Below, piece by piece: positions 38,227-48,469 of a DNA stretch of 64,000 nucleotides. Both the position numbers and the translations under genes were made by a program. Under the pieces are notes generated by a model. It did no database searches, was not told the origin of the DNA, and saw only the letters and a list, made by a program, of their open reading frames with translations. This stretch comes from Streptomyces sclerotialus (lineage in GTDB: Bacteria > Actinomycetota > Actinomycetes > Streptomycetales > Streptomycetaceae): assembly GCF_040907265.1 (NCBI RefSeq), contig NZ_JBFOHP010000002.1, positions 3,434,501 to 3,498,500 on the forward strand. Direction: 5' to 3'. Position 1 is the first letter of the stretch; every line of letters starts with the position of its first letter.

Positions 38227-39159
38227 ATGTCACCCCGGCTCGACGAAGTGCGCACCGACCAGACCACGGACACCGCGTCGTCGACTTCCCTGTCCGAACA
38301 CATCCCTGCCCAGCACCTGCCGTTCGATGCGACCGGATTCGACGGAATGCCGGAGATCGAGGGCCTGCCCGAGATCCCGCCGTACGACGAGGTCGGTCCG
38401 GTGGACGCCCGGGCCCTCTCCAAGACGCTCTTCGGGCGTCTGGAGGCCCTGGAAGAGGGCACGCACGAGTACGCGTACGTCCGCAACACCCTGGTCGAGC
38501 TCAACCTCGCCCTGGTGAAGTTCGCGGCCTCCCGGTTCCGCTCCCGCAGCGAGCCGATGGAGGACATCGTCCAGGTCGGCACGATCGGCCTCATCAAGGC
38601 GATCGACCGCTTCGAACTGGACCGCGGCGTAGAGTTCCCCACTTTCGCCATGCCGACGATCGTCGGCGAGATCAAGCGTTTCTTCCGTGACACCAGCTGG
38701 TCGGTACGGGTTCCGCGGCGCCTTCAGGAGCTGCGCCTGGACCTGGCCAAGGCCGGTGACGAGCTGGCGCAGAAGCTCGACCGCGCACCCACCGTGAGCG
38801 AGCTGGCCGCGCGCCTGTCCATCACCAAGGACGAGGTCGTCGAGGGAATGGCCGCGAGCAACGCGTACACCGCGAGCTCGCTGGACGCCCAGCCCGAGGA
38901 GGACGACACCGAAGGCGCGCTGGCGGACCGCATCGGCTACGAGGACCACGGGCTCGAAGGCATCGAGTACGTCGAGTCCCTGAAACCGCTGATCGCCGAG
39001 CTCCCGCCGCGCGACCGCAAGATCCTCTCGCTCCGCTTCGTCGCGAACATGACGCAGTCGGAGATCGGCGAGGAGCTGGGCATCTCGCAGATGCACGTCT
39101 CCCGCCTGCTGTCCCGCACCTTGGTCCGGCTCCGCAAGGGCCTGATGATCGAGGAGTGA
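38227..39159 (+). CDS. SigB/SigF-family RNA polymerase sigma factor
   Basis: A 310-residue group 3 sigma factor. Region 2 is FAASRFRSRSEPMEDIVQVGTIGLIKAIDRFE with FPTFAMPTIVGEIKRFFRD, region 3 follows (RRLQELRLDLAKAGDELAQKL), and region 4 is LPPRDRKILSLRFVANMTQSEIGEELGISQMHVSRLLSR. It should direct stress or development transcription and be held by the neighbouring kinase. GGAGG lies 6 nt before the ATG. The 263 nt between it and the divergent STAS gene should carry both promoters; I found no certain promoter element. Confidence 0.93.
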   Translation: MSPRLDEVRTDQTTDTASSTSLSEHIPAQHLPFDATGFDGMPEIEGLPEIPPYDEVGPVDARALSKTLFGRLEALEEGTHEYAYVRNTLVELNLALVKFAASRFRSRSEPMEDIVQVGTIGLIKAIDRFELDRGVEFPTFAMPTIVGEIKRFFRDTSWSVRVPRRLQELRLDLAKAGDELAQKLDRAPTVSELAARLSITKDEVVEGMAASNAYTASSLDAQPEEDDTEGALADRIGYEDHGLEGIEYVESLKPLIAELPPRDRKILSLRFVANMTQSEIGEELGISQMHVSRLLSRTLVRLRKGLMIEE

Positions 39160-39204
39160 ACCACCGCGGTCCGCGGCGTCCCGCACGCCGGACCGCGCGG
39201 AGGA

Positions 39205-39235
39205 GGGCCGGCCCCGAGCACCTCGGGGCGGGCCC
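39205..39235. terminator. Terminator between convergent sigma factor and hutI genes
   Basis: A 14-bp stem with one mismatch and a 3-nt loop is followed by CCTTT, so it probably ends the sigma factor transcript. Confidence 0.75.
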
Positions 39236-39304
39236 CCTTTCGCGTTTCCGGGCCGTTCGGCGGGGGCGCGGCCGTGTCCGCGCCCCCGCCGGGCCCGGAG
39301 CCTG

Positions 39305-40474
39305 TCAGACGGCCCGTACGCCCGCGCGCCAGACCTCCGTGACCAGGGGCACACCCGGGCGGTAGGCGAGGTGGACGTGGGAGGGGGCGTCCAGGAAGGC
39401 CAGGTCGGCGCGGGCGCCGGGGGTGAGCCGGCCCACGTCGGTACGGCGCAGGGCCTGGGCCCCGCCGGCCGTGGCGGACCAGATCGCCTCGTCCGGGGTC
39501 ATCTTCATGTCGCGGACGGCGAGCGCGATGCAGAAGGGCATCGAGGACGTGAAGGACGAGCCCGGGTTGCAGTCCGTGGAGAGCGCGACCGTGGCCCCCG
39601 CGTCGAGCAGGCGGCGCGCGTCGGGCCACTCGGCGCGGGTGGAGAACTCCGCGCCCGGCAGCAGCGTGGCGACGGTGTCACCCTGGGCGAGCGCGTCCAC
39701 GTCCGCGTCCGTGAGGTGCGTGCAGTGGTCGGCGGAGGCCGCGCCCAGCTCGACGCCCAGCTGCACGCCGGGCCCGTAGGAGAGCTGGTTGGCGTGGATA
39801 CGGGGCAGCAGGCCCCGCTCCTTGCCCGCGGTGAGGATCGCGCGCGCCTGGTCGCCGTCGAAGGCCCCCTTCTCGCAGAAGACGTCGATCCAGCGGGCGT
39901 GCGGGGCGCAGGCGTCCAGCATCGGCCCGGTGACGAGCTCCACGTAGCCGGCCGGATCCTCCGCGTAGTCGGGCGGGACGATGTGCGCGCCGAGGTAGGT
40001 GACCTCGTCGGTGTGCGCGGCGGCGATGCGCAGGGCGCGGGCCTCGTCCTCGACGGTGAGGCCGTACCCGGACTTGGTCTCGAAGGTGGTGGTGCCCTGG
40101 CGCAGGGCCTCCGCCATGTAGTGCGCGACGTTCGCGGAGAGTTCCTCGTCGGTGGCGGCCCGGGTCGCGGCCACCGTCGTACGGATGCCGCCGGCGGAGT
40201 ACGCGCGCCCCGACATCCGGGCGTTGAACTCCTGCGTACGGTCGCCGCCGAAGACCAGGTGGGAGTGGGAGTCGACGAAGCCGGGGAGGACGGCCCGGCC
40301 GCCCGCGTCGTGGACGGCGTCGGCGGCCGGCGCGCTGCCGCTGGGCCCCACCCAGGCGACGCGGTCGCCCTCGATGACGACGGCGGCGTCCTCGATCAGG
40401 CCGATCGGGCCCGCGCCGAGCGAGGGGTCGTTGGTGACCAGGCTGCCGATGTGCGTGATGGCGGTGGACGACAT
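39305..40474 (-). CDS. hutI: Imidazolonepropionase
   Basis: A 389-residue amidohydrolase, third step of histidine degradation (imidazolone-5-propionate to N-formimino-L-glutamate). Metal and catalytic residues are visible: [22 protein letters not shown], the [10 protein letters not shown] histidine, SADHCTHL, and the aspartate in [10 protein letters not shown]. Last gene of the hut operon, 104 nt after hutF. Confidence 0.95.
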   Translation of the reverse strand: MSSTAITHIGSLVTNDPSLGAGPIGLIEDAAVVIEGDRVAWVGPSGSAPAADAVHDAGGRAVLPGFVDSHSHLVFGGDRTQEFNARMSGRAYSAGGIRTTVAATRAATDEELSANVAHYMAEALRQGTTTFETKSGYGLTVEDEARALRIAAAHTDEVTYLGAHIVPPDYAEDPAGYVELVTGPMLDACAPHARWIDVFCEKGAFDGDQARAILTAGKERGLLPRIHANQLSYGPGVQLGVELGAASADHCTHLTDADVDALAQGDTVATLLPGAEFSTRAEWPDARRLLDAGATVALSTDCNPGSSFTSSMPFCIALAVRDMKMTPDEAIWSATAGGAQALRRTDVGRLTPGARADLAFLDAPSHVHLAYRPGVPLVTEVWRAGVRAV

Positions 40475-40578
40475 GGTCGTGGGAGGTTCCTCTCGGGGTG
40501 GGTGCTCCGGTACGTACGCGGTTCCCGTACGTGCCGGGGCCCCGCGCTCCCGGGCGGGAGTGCGGGGCCGGCGTGTGC

Positions 40579-41925
40579 TCAGGCGCGCAGGGCGTCGATC
40601 GCCGAGGCCAGCGCGGCGGGGACGTCGGGGACGAGGGTGTGGCCGCCGTCCCGTACGACCTGCCGGCCGCCGACGACGGTGTGCCGGACATCGGCGCCGG
40701 TGGCCGCGAAGACCGCCGTCTCGGCACCCAGCCGGGGCAGCGGACCCGCCGTACGGACGCTGTCCAGGGCGATCGTGGTGAAGTCGGCGAGCGCGCCGGT
40801 GCGCAGCGCGCCCGCGTCGGACCAGCCGAGCGCCCGGTGGCCGTCGGCCGACGCGGCACGCAGCAGCGCCGCGGCGGTCCAGTGGCCCCGCGTGCGGGTG
40901 CGCAGCCGCTCGTTCAGCTCCATCCCCCGCGCCTCCTCGAACAGGTCGATGACGGCGTGGCTGTCGCTGCCCAGGGAGAGCGGCGAGCCGGCCTGCTGGA
41001 CGGTGGCGGCCGGGCCGATCCCGTCGGCGAGGTCCCGCTCGGTGGTGGGGCACATGCACACGCCGGTGCCCGAGCCGCCGAGCAGCCGGATGTCCTCGTC
41101 CGTGAGGTGGGTGGCGTGCACGGCCGTCGTACGCGGCCCGAGCACGCCGTGGTCGGCGAGCAGCCGGGTCGGCGTGCACCCGTGCGCGGCCTGGCAGGCG
41201 TCGTTCTCGGCGGTCTGCTCGGAGAGGTGGACGTGCAGCGGGGCCTCGCGGTCCTGTGCCCACCGCGCGACCGTACCGAGCTGATCCGCGGGTACGGCCC
41301 GTACGGAGTGCACGGCGGCGCCGATACGGGCGTGCGCGCGGCCCTCCTTCAGCTGCCCGGCGCGCTCGGCCCAGCTCTGCGCGTCGCCGTCGCTGAACCG
41401 CAGCTGGTGCCGGTTGGGCGGCTCGCCGAAGCCGGACGACAGGTAGGCGGTGTCCAGCAGCGTGATGCGGATGCCCGCCTCGTCGGCGGCGGCGATCAGT
41501 GCTTCGCCCATCGCGTTCGGGTCGTCGTAGCGGCCGCCGCCGGGCGCGTGGTGGAGGTAGTGGAACTCCCCGACGCAGGTGATCCCGGCCAGTGCCATCT
41601 CGGCGTACGCGGCGCGGGCCAGCGCGTGGTAGCTGTCCGGCGTGAGCTGCGCGGCGGTTCCGTACATCACCTCGCGCCAGGTCCAGAACGTGCCGGAGCC
41701 CACCTGCACGGTGCCGCGCAGCGCGCGGTGGAAGGCGTGCGAGTGCGCGTTGGCCAGGCCGGGGAGGGTCAGCCCGCGCAGTATCTCCGCGCCGGGCGGC
41801 GGGGCCTCGACGCCGGTGCGGACGGCGGTGATCCGTCCTTCCCCGGTCTCCACGACCACGCCCGGCTCGACATGGGTGCCGAGCCAGGCGTGCTCCAGCC
41901 AGTACGTCGTCGGCGTCAGCTGCAC
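40579..41925 (-). CDS. hutF: Formimidoylglutamate deiminase
   Basis: A 448-residue amidohydrolase that converts N-formimino-L-glutamate to N-formyl-L-glutamate and ammonia, the five-step branch of histidine degradation. [12 protein letters not shown] is the first metal motif, [10 protein letters not shown] follows, and [25 protein letters not shown] is the HutF-specific C-terminal stretch. It overlaps the preceding M20 gene by 10 nt. The branch implies a deformylase should follow; see the M20 entry. Confidence 0.93.
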   Translation of the reverse strand: MQLTPTTYWLEHAWLGTHVEPGVVVETGEGRITAVRTGVEAPPPGAEILRGLTLPGLANAHSHAFHRALRGTVQVGSGTFWTWREVMYGTAAQLTPDSYHALARAAYAEMALAGITCVGEFHYLHHAPGGGRYDDPNAMGEALIAAADEAGIRITLLDTAYLSSGFGEPPNRHQLRFSDGDAQSWAERAGQLKEGRAHARIGAAVHSVRAVPADQLGTVARWAQDREAPLHVHLSEQTAENDACQAAHGCTPTRLLADHGVLGPRTTAVHATHLTDEDIRLLGGSGTGVCMCPTTERDLADGIGPAATVQQAGSPLSLGSDSHAVIDLFEEARGMELNERLRTRTRGHWTAAALLRAASADGHRALGWSDAGALRTGALADFTTIALDSVRTAGPLPRLGAETAVFAATGADVRHTVVGGRQVVRDGGHTLVPDVPAALASAIDALRA

Positions 41926-43124
41926 GCCAGGCCCTCCAGTACGTCGGCGAGTGCGCGGACCCCCGTGACGCAGTCGTCCTCCGCCGCGTGCTCCGCGGGC
42001 GAGTGCGAGACGCCGGTGGGGTTGCGCACGAACAGCATGGCGGTCGGGACAGTGGCGGACAAAATACCCGCGTCGTGTCCCGCGCCGGTCGGCAGCACGG
42101 GTACGCCGCCGAGCGTCTTCGCGAGCCGGTCGCGCAGGTCGTGCGCGAACTCCACGACCGGTGTGAAGGACTCCCGGGTGACGTGGACGTCCACCCCGTC
42201 GGCCCGGCCCCGCTCGGCCGCGGCCCGCTCGATCCCGCCGACCACCGCGTCCAGCGTCTCCTGGTCGGCGGCGCGCGAGTCCAGCCAGCCGCGGACCAGG
42301 GACGGGATGGCGTTGACCCCGTTGGGCTCGACGCCGACCTTTCCGAAGGTGGCCAGCGCGCCGTGCCGGGCCGCGTACTCGCGTGCCGCGAGCACGGTCT
42401 GCGCGTACGTGAGCATCGGGTCCCGGCGGTCTTCGAGGCGGGTCGTACCGGCGTGGTTGGCCTCGCCGTGGAAGTCGAACCGCCAGCGGCCGTGCGGCCA
42501 GATCGCGGACGCGACGCCCACCGGGTCGCCGGACAGGTCGAGCGCGCGGCCCTGTTCCACGTGCAGCTCGACGAACGCGCCGATCCGGGCGAGCCGCTCG
42601 TCGTCGGCGCCGATGGCCTCCGGGTCGTACCCGGCCCGCTCCATGGCCTGCGGGAGGCTGACCCCGTCGGCGTCCTTCAGCTCGTGCGCCTTCTCGACGG
42701 TCAGCTGCCCGGCCGCGAGCCGCGACCCGACGCAGGCCAGACCGAAGCGGGCGCCCTCCTCGTCACCGAAGTTGGCGATCGCCAGCGGGCGGGTGAACTC
42801 CTCTCCCCTGTCCCGGAGTTCGTCCAGCGCCGCGAAGGAGGACACCACGCCGAGCGGCCCGTCGAAGGCCCCGCCGTCCGGTACGGAGTCCAGGTGCGAC
42901 CCGGTGACGACGGCGTCCCCGGCGGCCGGGTCGCCGAGCCAGGCCCACTGGTTGCCGTTCCGGTCCACCTCGTACGTCAGCCCGCGGCTCTCGGCCTGCG
43001 CCCGGAACCAGGCCCGGCAGTCGGCGTCGGCACCGGTCCAGGCGTAGCGGCGGTAGCCCCGGCTGTCGGCGTCCCGGCCGATCGGGAGCAGGTCCCGCCA
43101 CATCTCGTGGAACGAAGTGCTCAC
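41916..43124 (-). CDS. M20-family amidohydrolase (allantoate amidohydrolase-like) in hut operon
   Basis: A 402-residue binuclear metallo-amidohydrolase of the allantoate amidohydrolase / N-carbamoyl-amino-acid hydrolase type. Visible: [19 protein letters not shown] (metal His/Asp), [11 protein letters not shown] (catalytic Glu pair), [25 protein letters not shown], and [11 protein letters not shown]. It is coupled to hutU (ATGA overlap) and overlaps hutF, so it is an integral member of the hut operon. No separate HutG is present in the window. I infer that it may hydrolyse N-formyl-L-glutamate or a related intermediate; the family assignment is firm, the substrate is not. Confidence 0.85.
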   Translation of the reverse strand: MSTSFHEMWRDLLPIGRDADSRGYRRYAWTGADADCRAWFRAQAESRGLTYEVDRNGNQWAWLGDPAAGDAVVTGSHLDSVPDGGAFDGPLGVVSSFAALDELRDRGEEFTRPLAIANFGDEEGARFGLACVGSRLAAGQLTVEKAHELKDADGVSLPQAMERAGYDPEAIGADDERLARIGAFVELHVEQGRALDLSGDPVGVASAIWPHGRWRFDFHGEANHAGTTRLEDRRDPMLTYAQTVLAAREYAARHGALATFGKVGVEPNGVNAIPSLVRGWLDSRAADQETLDAVVGGIERAAAERGRADGVDVHVTRESFTPVVEFAHDLRDRLAKTLGGVPVLPTGAGHDAGILSATVPTAMLFVRNPTGVSHSPAEHAAEDDCVTGVRALADVLEGLACS

Positions 43125-44791
43125 TTCTCGCCGCCCTCGCCCTCGCGCATGGGGACGCGGACACCGCGCTCGGCCGCGACGGAGTCGGCGATGTCGTATC
43201 CGGCGTCGACATGCCGGATGACCCCCATACCGGGGTCGTTCGTCAGCACCCGGCGGATCTTCTCGCCCGCGAGCTTGGTGCCGTCGGCGACGGACACCTG
43301 ACCCGCATGGATCGACCGCCCCATGCCGACCCCGCCACCGTGGTGCAACGACACCCAGGACGCACCGGAGGCGACGTTGACCATGGCGTTGAGGAGGGGC
43401 CAGTCCGCGATGGCGTCGGAGCCGTCGAGCATGGCCTCGGTCTCCCGGTAGGGCGAGGCCACCGAACCGCAGTCCAGATGGTCCCGGCCGATGGCCAGCG
43501 GCGCCCGCAGCTCACCGGACGCCACCATGTCGTTGAACCGCTCACCGGCCTTGTCCCGCTCCCCGTACCCCAGCCAGCAGATCCGCGCCGGCAGCCCCTG
43601 GAAGTGCACCCGCTCCCCGGCCATCTTGATCCACCGGGCCAGCGACTCGTTCTCCGGGAACAACTCCAGGATCGCCTTGTCCGTGGCGGTGATGTCCTTC
43701 GGATCACCCGACAGCGCCGCCCACCGGAAGGGCCCCTTACCCTCACAGAACAACGGCCGGATATAGGCCGGCACGAAACCGGGGAAGGCAAACGCGCGGT
43801 CGTACCCGGCGAGCTGCGCCTCGCCCCGGATGGAGTTGCCGTAGTCGAAGACCTCCGCCCCCGCGTCCATGAAGCCCACCATCGCCTCCACGTGCCGGGC
43901 CATGGACTCCCGGGCACGGATGGTGAACCCGGCCGGATCCTTCGCCGCCGCCTCCGCCATGTCCTCGAACGCCACGCCCACCGGCAGGTAGGACAGCGGA
44001 TCGTGCGCGGAGGTCTGGTCGGTGACGATGTCGATCGGCGCGCCCTCGGCCAGCATCCGCGGCAGCAGCTCCGCCGCATTGCCCAGCAGCCCGATCGACA
44101 GCGGCTTGCGCGCATCGCGGGCCTCGGTGGCCAGCTGCAGCGCCTGCGCCAGATCGTCGGCCTTCACATCCAGGTACCGGTGCTCGATCCGCCGCTCGAT
44201 CGCCCGCGGATCGCAGTCGATACAGATCGCCACGCCGTCGTTCATCGTCACCGCCAGCGGCTGGGCACCGCCCATCCCGCCCAGCCCCGCCGTCAGCGTG
44301 ATCGTGCCCGCCAGGGTGCCGTTGAACTTCTTCGCCGCCACCGCCGCGAACGTCTCGTACGTGCCCTGCAGAATGCCCTGGGTACCGATGTAGATCCACG
44401 AACCGGCCGTCATCTGCCCGTACATCGTCAGCCCCAGCTGCTCCAGCCGCCGGAACTCCTCCCAGTTCGCCCAGTCCCCCACCAGGTTGGAGTTGGCGAT
44501 CAGCACCCGCGGGGCCCACTCATGGGTCTGCATCACACCCACCGGACGGCCGGACTGCACCAGCATCGTCTCGTCCTGCTTCAGCGACCGCAGCGTGCGC
44601 ACCATCGCATCGAACGAGCGCCAGTCCCGCGCCGCCTTACCGGTCCCGCCGTAGACCACCAGCTTGTCCGGATGCTCGGCCACCTCCGGATCCAGATTGT
44701 TCTGCAGCATCCGCAGGGCGGCCTCCTGCTGCCAGCCCTGGGCGCTCAGTTCCGTACCACGCGGTGCTCGCACGGGTCGCGGTCCCGACAT
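43121..44791 (-). CDS. hutU: Urocanate hydratase
   Basis: A 556-residue NAD+-dependent hydratase, second step of histidine degradation. [47 protein letters not shown] (NAD binding) and ALPARICW-type [16 protein letters not shown] are characteristic. AGGAGG lies 7 nt before the ATG at [10 protein letters not shown]; a longer frame upstream lacks family similarity. First gene of the operon, behind an operator-like palindrome. The histidase gene hutH is not in the window. Confidence 0.96.
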   Translation of the reverse strand: MSGPRPVRAPRGTELSAQGWQQEAALRMLQNNLDPEVAEHPDKLVVYGGTGKAARDWRSFDAMVRTLRSLKQDETMLVQSGRPVGVMQTHEWAPRVLIANSNLVGDWANWEEFRRLEQLGLTMYGQMTAGSWIYIGTQGILQGTYETFAAVAAKKFNGTLAGTITLTAGLGGMGGAQPLAVTMNDGVAICIDCDPRAIERRIEHRYLDVKADDLAQALQLATEARDARKPLSIGLLGNAAELLPRMLAEGAPIDIVTDQTSAHDPLSYLPVGVAFEDMAEAAAKDPAGFTIRARESMARHVEAMVGFMDAGAEVFDYGNSIRGEAQLAGYDRAFAFPGFVPAYIRPLFCEGKGPFRWAALSGDPKDITATDKAILELFPENESLARWIKMAGERVHFQGLPARICWLGYGERDKAGERFNDMVASGELRAPLAIGRDHLDCGSVASPYRETEAMLDGSDAIADWPLLNAMVNVASGASWVSLHHGGGVGMGRSIHAGQVSVADGTKLAGEKIRRVLTNDPGMGVIRHVDAGYDIADSVAAERGVRVPMREGEGGEK

Positions 44792-44842
44792 GCCCTGCCT
44801 CCTGCCTCGGCGGTGCCCAGCACCCAGCCGGTACTGGATCAA

Positions 44843-44872
44843 TGTATTCACATCTTGGCGCTAATGAATACA
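44843..44872. promoter_or_regulatory. Operator-like palindrome in hutU promoter
   Basis: TGTATTCA and TGAATACA form a perfect 8-bp inverted repeat separated by 14 nt, so half-sites are 22 bp (two helical turns) apart. On the hutU strand, TTGACT (44881-44876) and CAAGAT (44857-44852) could be -35 and -10 hexamers spaced by 18 nt, with the half-sites flanking the -10. The local AT content is striking against the GC-rich background. A dimeric repressor bound here would block hut transcription. The regulator is unknown. Confidence 0.65.
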
Positions 44873-44922
44873 CCTAGTCAATGGCGCCTGGCGGGGCCAC
44901 ACGGCAGGGGAGAAAGGCGGGC

Positions 44923-44952
44923 CACGCCGGACCGCGGGGGCGGTCCGGCGTG
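44923..44952. terminator. Terminator of the first leuA gene; left border of the metabolite cluster
   Basis: A 13-bp perfect stem with a GGGG loop begins just after the leuA1 stop and is followed, in the minus direction, by CCGCCTTTCT. It separates the cluster from the hut operon. Confidence 0.8.
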
Positions 44953-44958
44953 CCGGCC

Positions 44959-46737
44959 TCAGTGGGCGCGGTTGACCGCGGCGAGTACGGCCTTCACCGA
45001 CGCGGTGAGCACCGAGGTGTCCTGGCCGGCTCCCCACCACAGCGCGTCGCCCACCCGGCACTGCACGTAGGCCACGGCCGGGCTGTCCGGGCCGGTGGCG
45101 GTGGCGTGCTCGGTGTAGCCGCGGATGTCCACCTGGATGCCGGCCTGGGCCAGGACCGAGGTGAACGCCGAGAGCGGTCCGTTGCCCAGGCCCTCGTACT
45201 CGGCCGGCTCCCCGCCGTCGACGGCGAGCTCGCAGGTCACGCGGTGCTTGTCGACCGCGACCTCCTCCGTGGTCAGGGAGGTGAGGACGGTCCTGCCGCG
45301 GATGCCGGGCTCCAGGTACGTGGTGCGGAACTGCTCGAACAGCTGCTGCGGGGAGAACTCGGTACCGGCGGCGTCGGTCGCCTGCTGTACGACGGCGGAG
45401 AAGTCGGCACGCATGGCCTGTGGCAGGTCCAGGCCGTGGTGGGCGTGCAGGAGGTGGGCGATGCCGCCCTTGCCGGACTGGCTGTTGACCCGGATGACCG
45501 CCTCGTAGGTGCGGCCGACGTCCTTGGGGTCGATGGGCAGGTACGGCACCGCCCAGGGCGCCTGGCCCTCGTCGACGCCGAGCTGCGTGGCCTGCTCGGC
45601 GTGGTGCGCCAGCCCCTTGCTGATGGCGTCCTGGTGGGTGCCGGAGAAGGCGGTGTAGACCAGGTCGCCGCCGTAGGGGTGACGCGGGTGGACCGGCAGC
45701 TTGATGCACTCGGAGACGGTGTCGCGGACGGTGTCGATGTCCGAGAAGTCGATCATCGGGTCGACGCCCTGGGCGTGCAGGTTCAGGGCCAGCGTCACCA
45801 GGTCGACGTTGCCGGTGCGCTCGCCGTTGCCGAAGAGGCAGCCCTCCACGCGCTGCGCGCCGGCCAGCACGGCGAGCTCGGCGCAGGCGACGCCGGTGCC
45901 GCGGTCGTTGTGCGGGTGGACGGAGAGGATGACCGAGTCCCTGCGGTCCAGGTTCCGGTGGGCGTACTCGATCTGGTCCGCGTAGACGTTCGGGGTGGCG
46001 ATCTCCACCGTGGCCGGGAGGTTGTGGACGACCGGCCGGTCGGGGGAGGCGTCCCAGAGCTCGGTGACGCTGTTGCAGATCTCCAGGACGAAGTCCGGCT
46101 CGGTGAGGATGAACACCTCGGGGGAGAACTCGAACCGGATGTCGGCACCCGGCCGGGCCGCCGCCAGCCGGTCCATGTGGGTGGCGGCGTCGTGGATGAG
46201 GTCGAGCACCTCGGCGCGGCTGCGGTGCAGCACGACGTCACGCCAGGTGGGTGCGGTCGGGGTGTAGAGGTGCACCAGGGTGTGCGGCAGGCCTTCGATG
46301 GCCTCGAAGGTACGGTCGATCAGGTCGCGCTTGGCCGGGGTGAAGACCGAGACGGTCACGTCGTCGGGGACCGCACCGCTGGTCGCGAGGTGCCGTACGA
46401 AGTCGAAGTCGGTCCGGCTGGCGGACGGGTACGCGACCTCGATCTCCTTGAAGCCCATGGCGACCAGCAGGTCGAACATGCGCCGCTTGCGGACCGTGTC
46501 CATGGGCTCGGCCAGGGACTGGTTGCCGTCACGCAGGTCGACCGGGACCCACAGCGGCGCGCGCTCCAGGCGCGCTTCGGGCCACCGGCGGCCGGTGAGC
46601 GGCAGGGCGACGCGGTCGTGGGCCGAGCTGTAGCGGTGGCTGGGCATGGCGCTGTGCCGCTGACGGTTCCAGTGCGGGGCGTCGGCGGGCACGGGCCCCG
46701 CGGGGGTGCGCAGCGTGGCGAAGTCGCCGGAAGTCAT
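44959..46737 (-). CDS. 2-isopropylmalate synthase-like protein 1
   Basis: A 592-residue LeuA. It condenses acetyl-CoA with a 2-keto acid (2-ketoisovalerate in leucine synthesis). [12 protein letters not shown] gives the catalytic Arg69/Asp70, [14 protein letters not shown] follows, [13 protein letters not shown] and HPRHPYGGD give metal and substrate residues, and [13 protein letters not shown] is conserved; a C-terminal regulatory domain follows from about residue 440. The pocket residues His156 and Ser205 match those of true LeuA. It lies at the cluster border, with a possible attenuator upstream and a terminator downstream. It could supply leucine-type precursor or be a feedback-insensitive copy. 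Confidence 0.9.
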   Translation of the reverse strand: MTSGDFATLRTPAGPVPADAPHWNRQRHSAMPSHRYSSAHDRVALPLTGRRWPEARLERAPLWVPVDLRDGNQSLAEPMDTVRKRRMFDLLVAMGFKEIEVAYPSASRTDFDFVRHLATSGAVPDDVTVSVFTPAKRDLIDRTFEAIEGLPHTLVHLYTPTAPTWRDVVLHRSRAEVLDLIHDAATHMDRLAAARPGADIRFEFSPEVFILTEPDFVLEICNSVTELWDASPDRPVVHNLPATVEIATPNVYADQIEYAHRNLDRRDSVILSVHPHNDRGTGVACAELAVLAGAQRVEGCLFGNGERTGNVDLVTLALNLHAQGVDPMIDFSDIDTVRDTVSECIKLPVHPRHPYGGDLVYTAFSGTHQDAISKGLAHHAEQATQLGVDEGQAPWAVPYLPIDPKDVGRTYEAVIRVNSQSGKGGIAHLLHAHHGLDLPQAMRADFSAVVQQATDAAGTEFSPQQLFEQFRTTYLEPGIRGRTVLTSLTTEEVAVDKHRVTCELAVDGGEPAEYEGLGNGPLSAFTSVLAQAGIQVDIRGYTEHATATGPDSPAVAYVQCRVGDALWWGAGQDTSVLTASVKAVLAAVNRAH

Positions 46738-46789
46738 GGGGAACTGCTCCTTCTCCGGGAGTCGGTGGGACGACCAGCTGCACCAGGAC

Positions 46790-46826
46790 CCGCGGCGGGA
46801 CGCCGGTCCGTCAGAACCCGCCGCGG
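46790..46826 (-). promoter_or_regulatory. Hairpin in leuA1 leader (possible attenuator)
   Basis: CCGCGGCGGG and CCCGCCGCGG form a perfect 10-bp stem with a 17-nt loop. In the leuA1 transcript the 5' arm lies within the last codons of the small leader ORF, so ribosome position could control folding. The hairpin ends 52 nt before the leuA1 start. Confidence 0.5.
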
Positions 46827-46858
46827 CAACAAAGGAGTGGGAATGCCCGCCTCAACAT
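46811..46858 (-). CDS. Putative 15-residue leader peptide upstream of leuA1
   Basis: The short ORF reads [15 protein letters not shown] and stops 73 nt before leuA1. It has three leucines, encoded by TTG, CTC and CTT, and two adjacent cysteines (TGT TGC); TTG, CTT and TGT are rare in this GC-rich genome. Its 3' half overlaps the 5' arm of a stable hairpin. This is the layout of a transcription or translation attenuator responding to leucine or cysteine. No ribosome-binding site is evident, so leaderless translation would be needed. The remaining 46859-47163 region has no other gene. Confidence 0.45.
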   Translation of the reverse strand: MLRRAFPLLCCRGGF

Positions 46859-47163
46859 GTCCAGCACATTAGGCACGGAGCGGCGGCGCGTACAAAAGGA
46901 AAGCCGTTATCCGTCAAGTCGCCGTGGCATGCGGCATTTCGCACCGACGTCCGGCCAGCGACTTCGGATTTCGGCGCCGGGCGCCCTTGCGGCGGCAGGC
47001 GCCGCTGTTATGGTGCCGGTCTTGTCAGGCGCTCCCGGAAAACCCGGTGGATGCAGCGCCTTCCCTCGTCCGGGCCGCTGGTGTGCGGCCGTTGTTCTTT
47101 GCCCGGATCCGCCGTTCTCCGCCTTGGCTGCGTGCGCGGGGGCAGCGGGCAGAAGGGATTTCC

Positions 47164-48402
47164 ATGAAGAAGGCCCAACTGGCCTTTCTCACCAGTACGC
47201 ATACGGTCAACGACCTCTATCAGGGCGCGGTTCCCGCGCTTCTTCCGTATCTCATGGCGCAACGCGGATACAGCTACACGGCCATATCCGGTATCGCGCT
47301 CGCGGTGACCGGACTTTCCACCGCTTTCCAGCCGTTGTTCGGGCTGCTTTCGGACCGCAAGGCCCGGAGCTGGCTGGTGCCGGCGGGCTTCCTCACGGCA
47401 GGGGCCGGGGTCTCCGCCGTGGGCCTCGTCCACGGCTACCTGCTGACCTGGCTGTGCGTGGCCGCCGCCGGGGTGGGGCTCGCCGCCTTCCACCCGCCGG
47501 CGACCAGCCAGGCCCGGGTGGCGTGCGGCCGGTCGCAGAAGGGCATGAGCGTGTTCTCCGTGGGCGGCACGTTCGGCGCGTCGCTCGCCCCCGCGCTGGT
47601 CACGGTGGTGGTCGGGTCGATGGGTCTGTCCGGCAGTCCGCTGCTGGTCGTGCCGGCCGTGGTGATGGCCGTGCTCTGGGGACTGCGCAGCCTGCGGGCC
47701 CGGCGGACGGAGGCGGAGACCGGTGCGGCCGGCGCGCCGGCCGCGGCGACCGGGCTGCGGGACGACTGGCGGTCCTTCGGACGGCTGGTGGCCGTGGTGG
47801 TCGGCTGGTCGGTGCCCTACGTGAGCATCACGGCGCTGGTGTCCCTGTACGCCCAGCGGACGCTGCACGCCGGCTCCGGGGCCGGGGCCGCCGTCCTCAC
47901 CTCGTTCACCGCCGCAGGTGCGGTGGGCACGCTGCTGGGCGGCTGGGTGGCCGACCGGTGGGGCCGGCTGCGGGCCGTACGGACCGGGTACCTGCTCGGC
48001 ATCGTCGCCCTGGCCGGCGTGGTGTGGTCACCCTCCTTTGAAGTCCTGGCGGTGTCCACGCTGCTCTGCGGGGTCACCATGTTCCTGCCGTTCGCTCCCC
48101 AGGTGACGCTGGCCCAGGACTACCTGCCGAACCGGCCGGGCACCGCCAGCGGTCTGACGCTGGGCCTGGCCATGTCGGTGGGCGGGCTGACGTCGCCGCT
48201 GTTCGGCGTGCTCGCGGACGCGCAGGGGCTGCGGGCGGTGTTCGCCACCGCACTCGCCGTCTTCGCGGTGGCCGCCCTGCTGGCCTTCCGGCTCCCGGAC
48301 CGGCGGCCGGCGGCGGAGGGCGCGGGAGGCACGGACGGCACGGACGGCACGGACGCCGTCGCCGAACCGGCCGGCGGGCAGCCGGCCGGGACCCGCGCCT
48401 GA
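47164..48402 (+). CDS. MFS exporter (fosmidomycin-resistance-like)
   Basis: A 412-residue major facilitator with 12 predicted helices. The N-terminus STHTVNDLYQGAVPALLPYLMAQ and FQPLFGLLSDRK resemble the Fsr group of drug exporters; GAVGTLLGGWVADRWGRLR repeats the loop motif in the second half. The C-terminal tail is hydrophilic with three GTD repeats (27 nt of tandem DNA). It is divergent from leuA1, next to the biosynthetic genes, and is the likely product exporter or self-resistance gene. The ATG at MKKAQLAFLT was chosen because it begins just before the first helix. Confidence 0.85.
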   Translation: MKKAQLAFLTSTHTVNDLYQGAVPALLPYLMAQRGYSYTAISGIALAVTGLSTAFQPLFGLLSDRKARSWLVPAGFLTAGAGVSAVGLVHGYLLTWLCVAAAGVGLAAFHPPATSQARVACGRSQKGMSVFSVGGTFGASLAPALVTVVVGSMGLSGSPLLVVPAVVMAVLWGLRSLRARRTEAETGAAGAPAAATGLRDDWRSFGRLVAVVVGWSVPYVSITALVSLYAQRTLHAGSGAGAAVLTSFTAAGAVGTLLGGWVADRWGRLRAVRTGYLLGIVALAGVVWSPSFEVLAVSTLLCGVTMFLPFAPQVTLAQDYLPNRPGTASGLTLGLAMSVGGLTSPLFGVLADAQGLRAVFATALAVFAVAALLAFRLPDRRPAAEGAGGTDGTDGTDAVAEPAGGQPAGTRA

Positions 48403-48412
48403 CGCACGCGCA

Positions 48413-48449
48413 GGGGCTGTCGTACCGGTCTCCCCGGTACGGCAGCCCC
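48413..48449. terminator. Terminator of the MFS gene
   Basis: A 16-bp stem with one G-U/mismatch position and a 5-nt loop starts 10 nt after the stop and is followed by TTCGCG. Confidence 0.82.
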
Positions 48450-48469
48450 TTCGCGCGTTCCGGCACCGG

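Noticed and set aside
44959..46737. Calling leuA1 the primary-metabolism leuA
   Set aside because: It cannot be excluded, but its position beside the exporter and the cluster, bounded by a terminator, favours a cluster role. I left the gene symbol empty.
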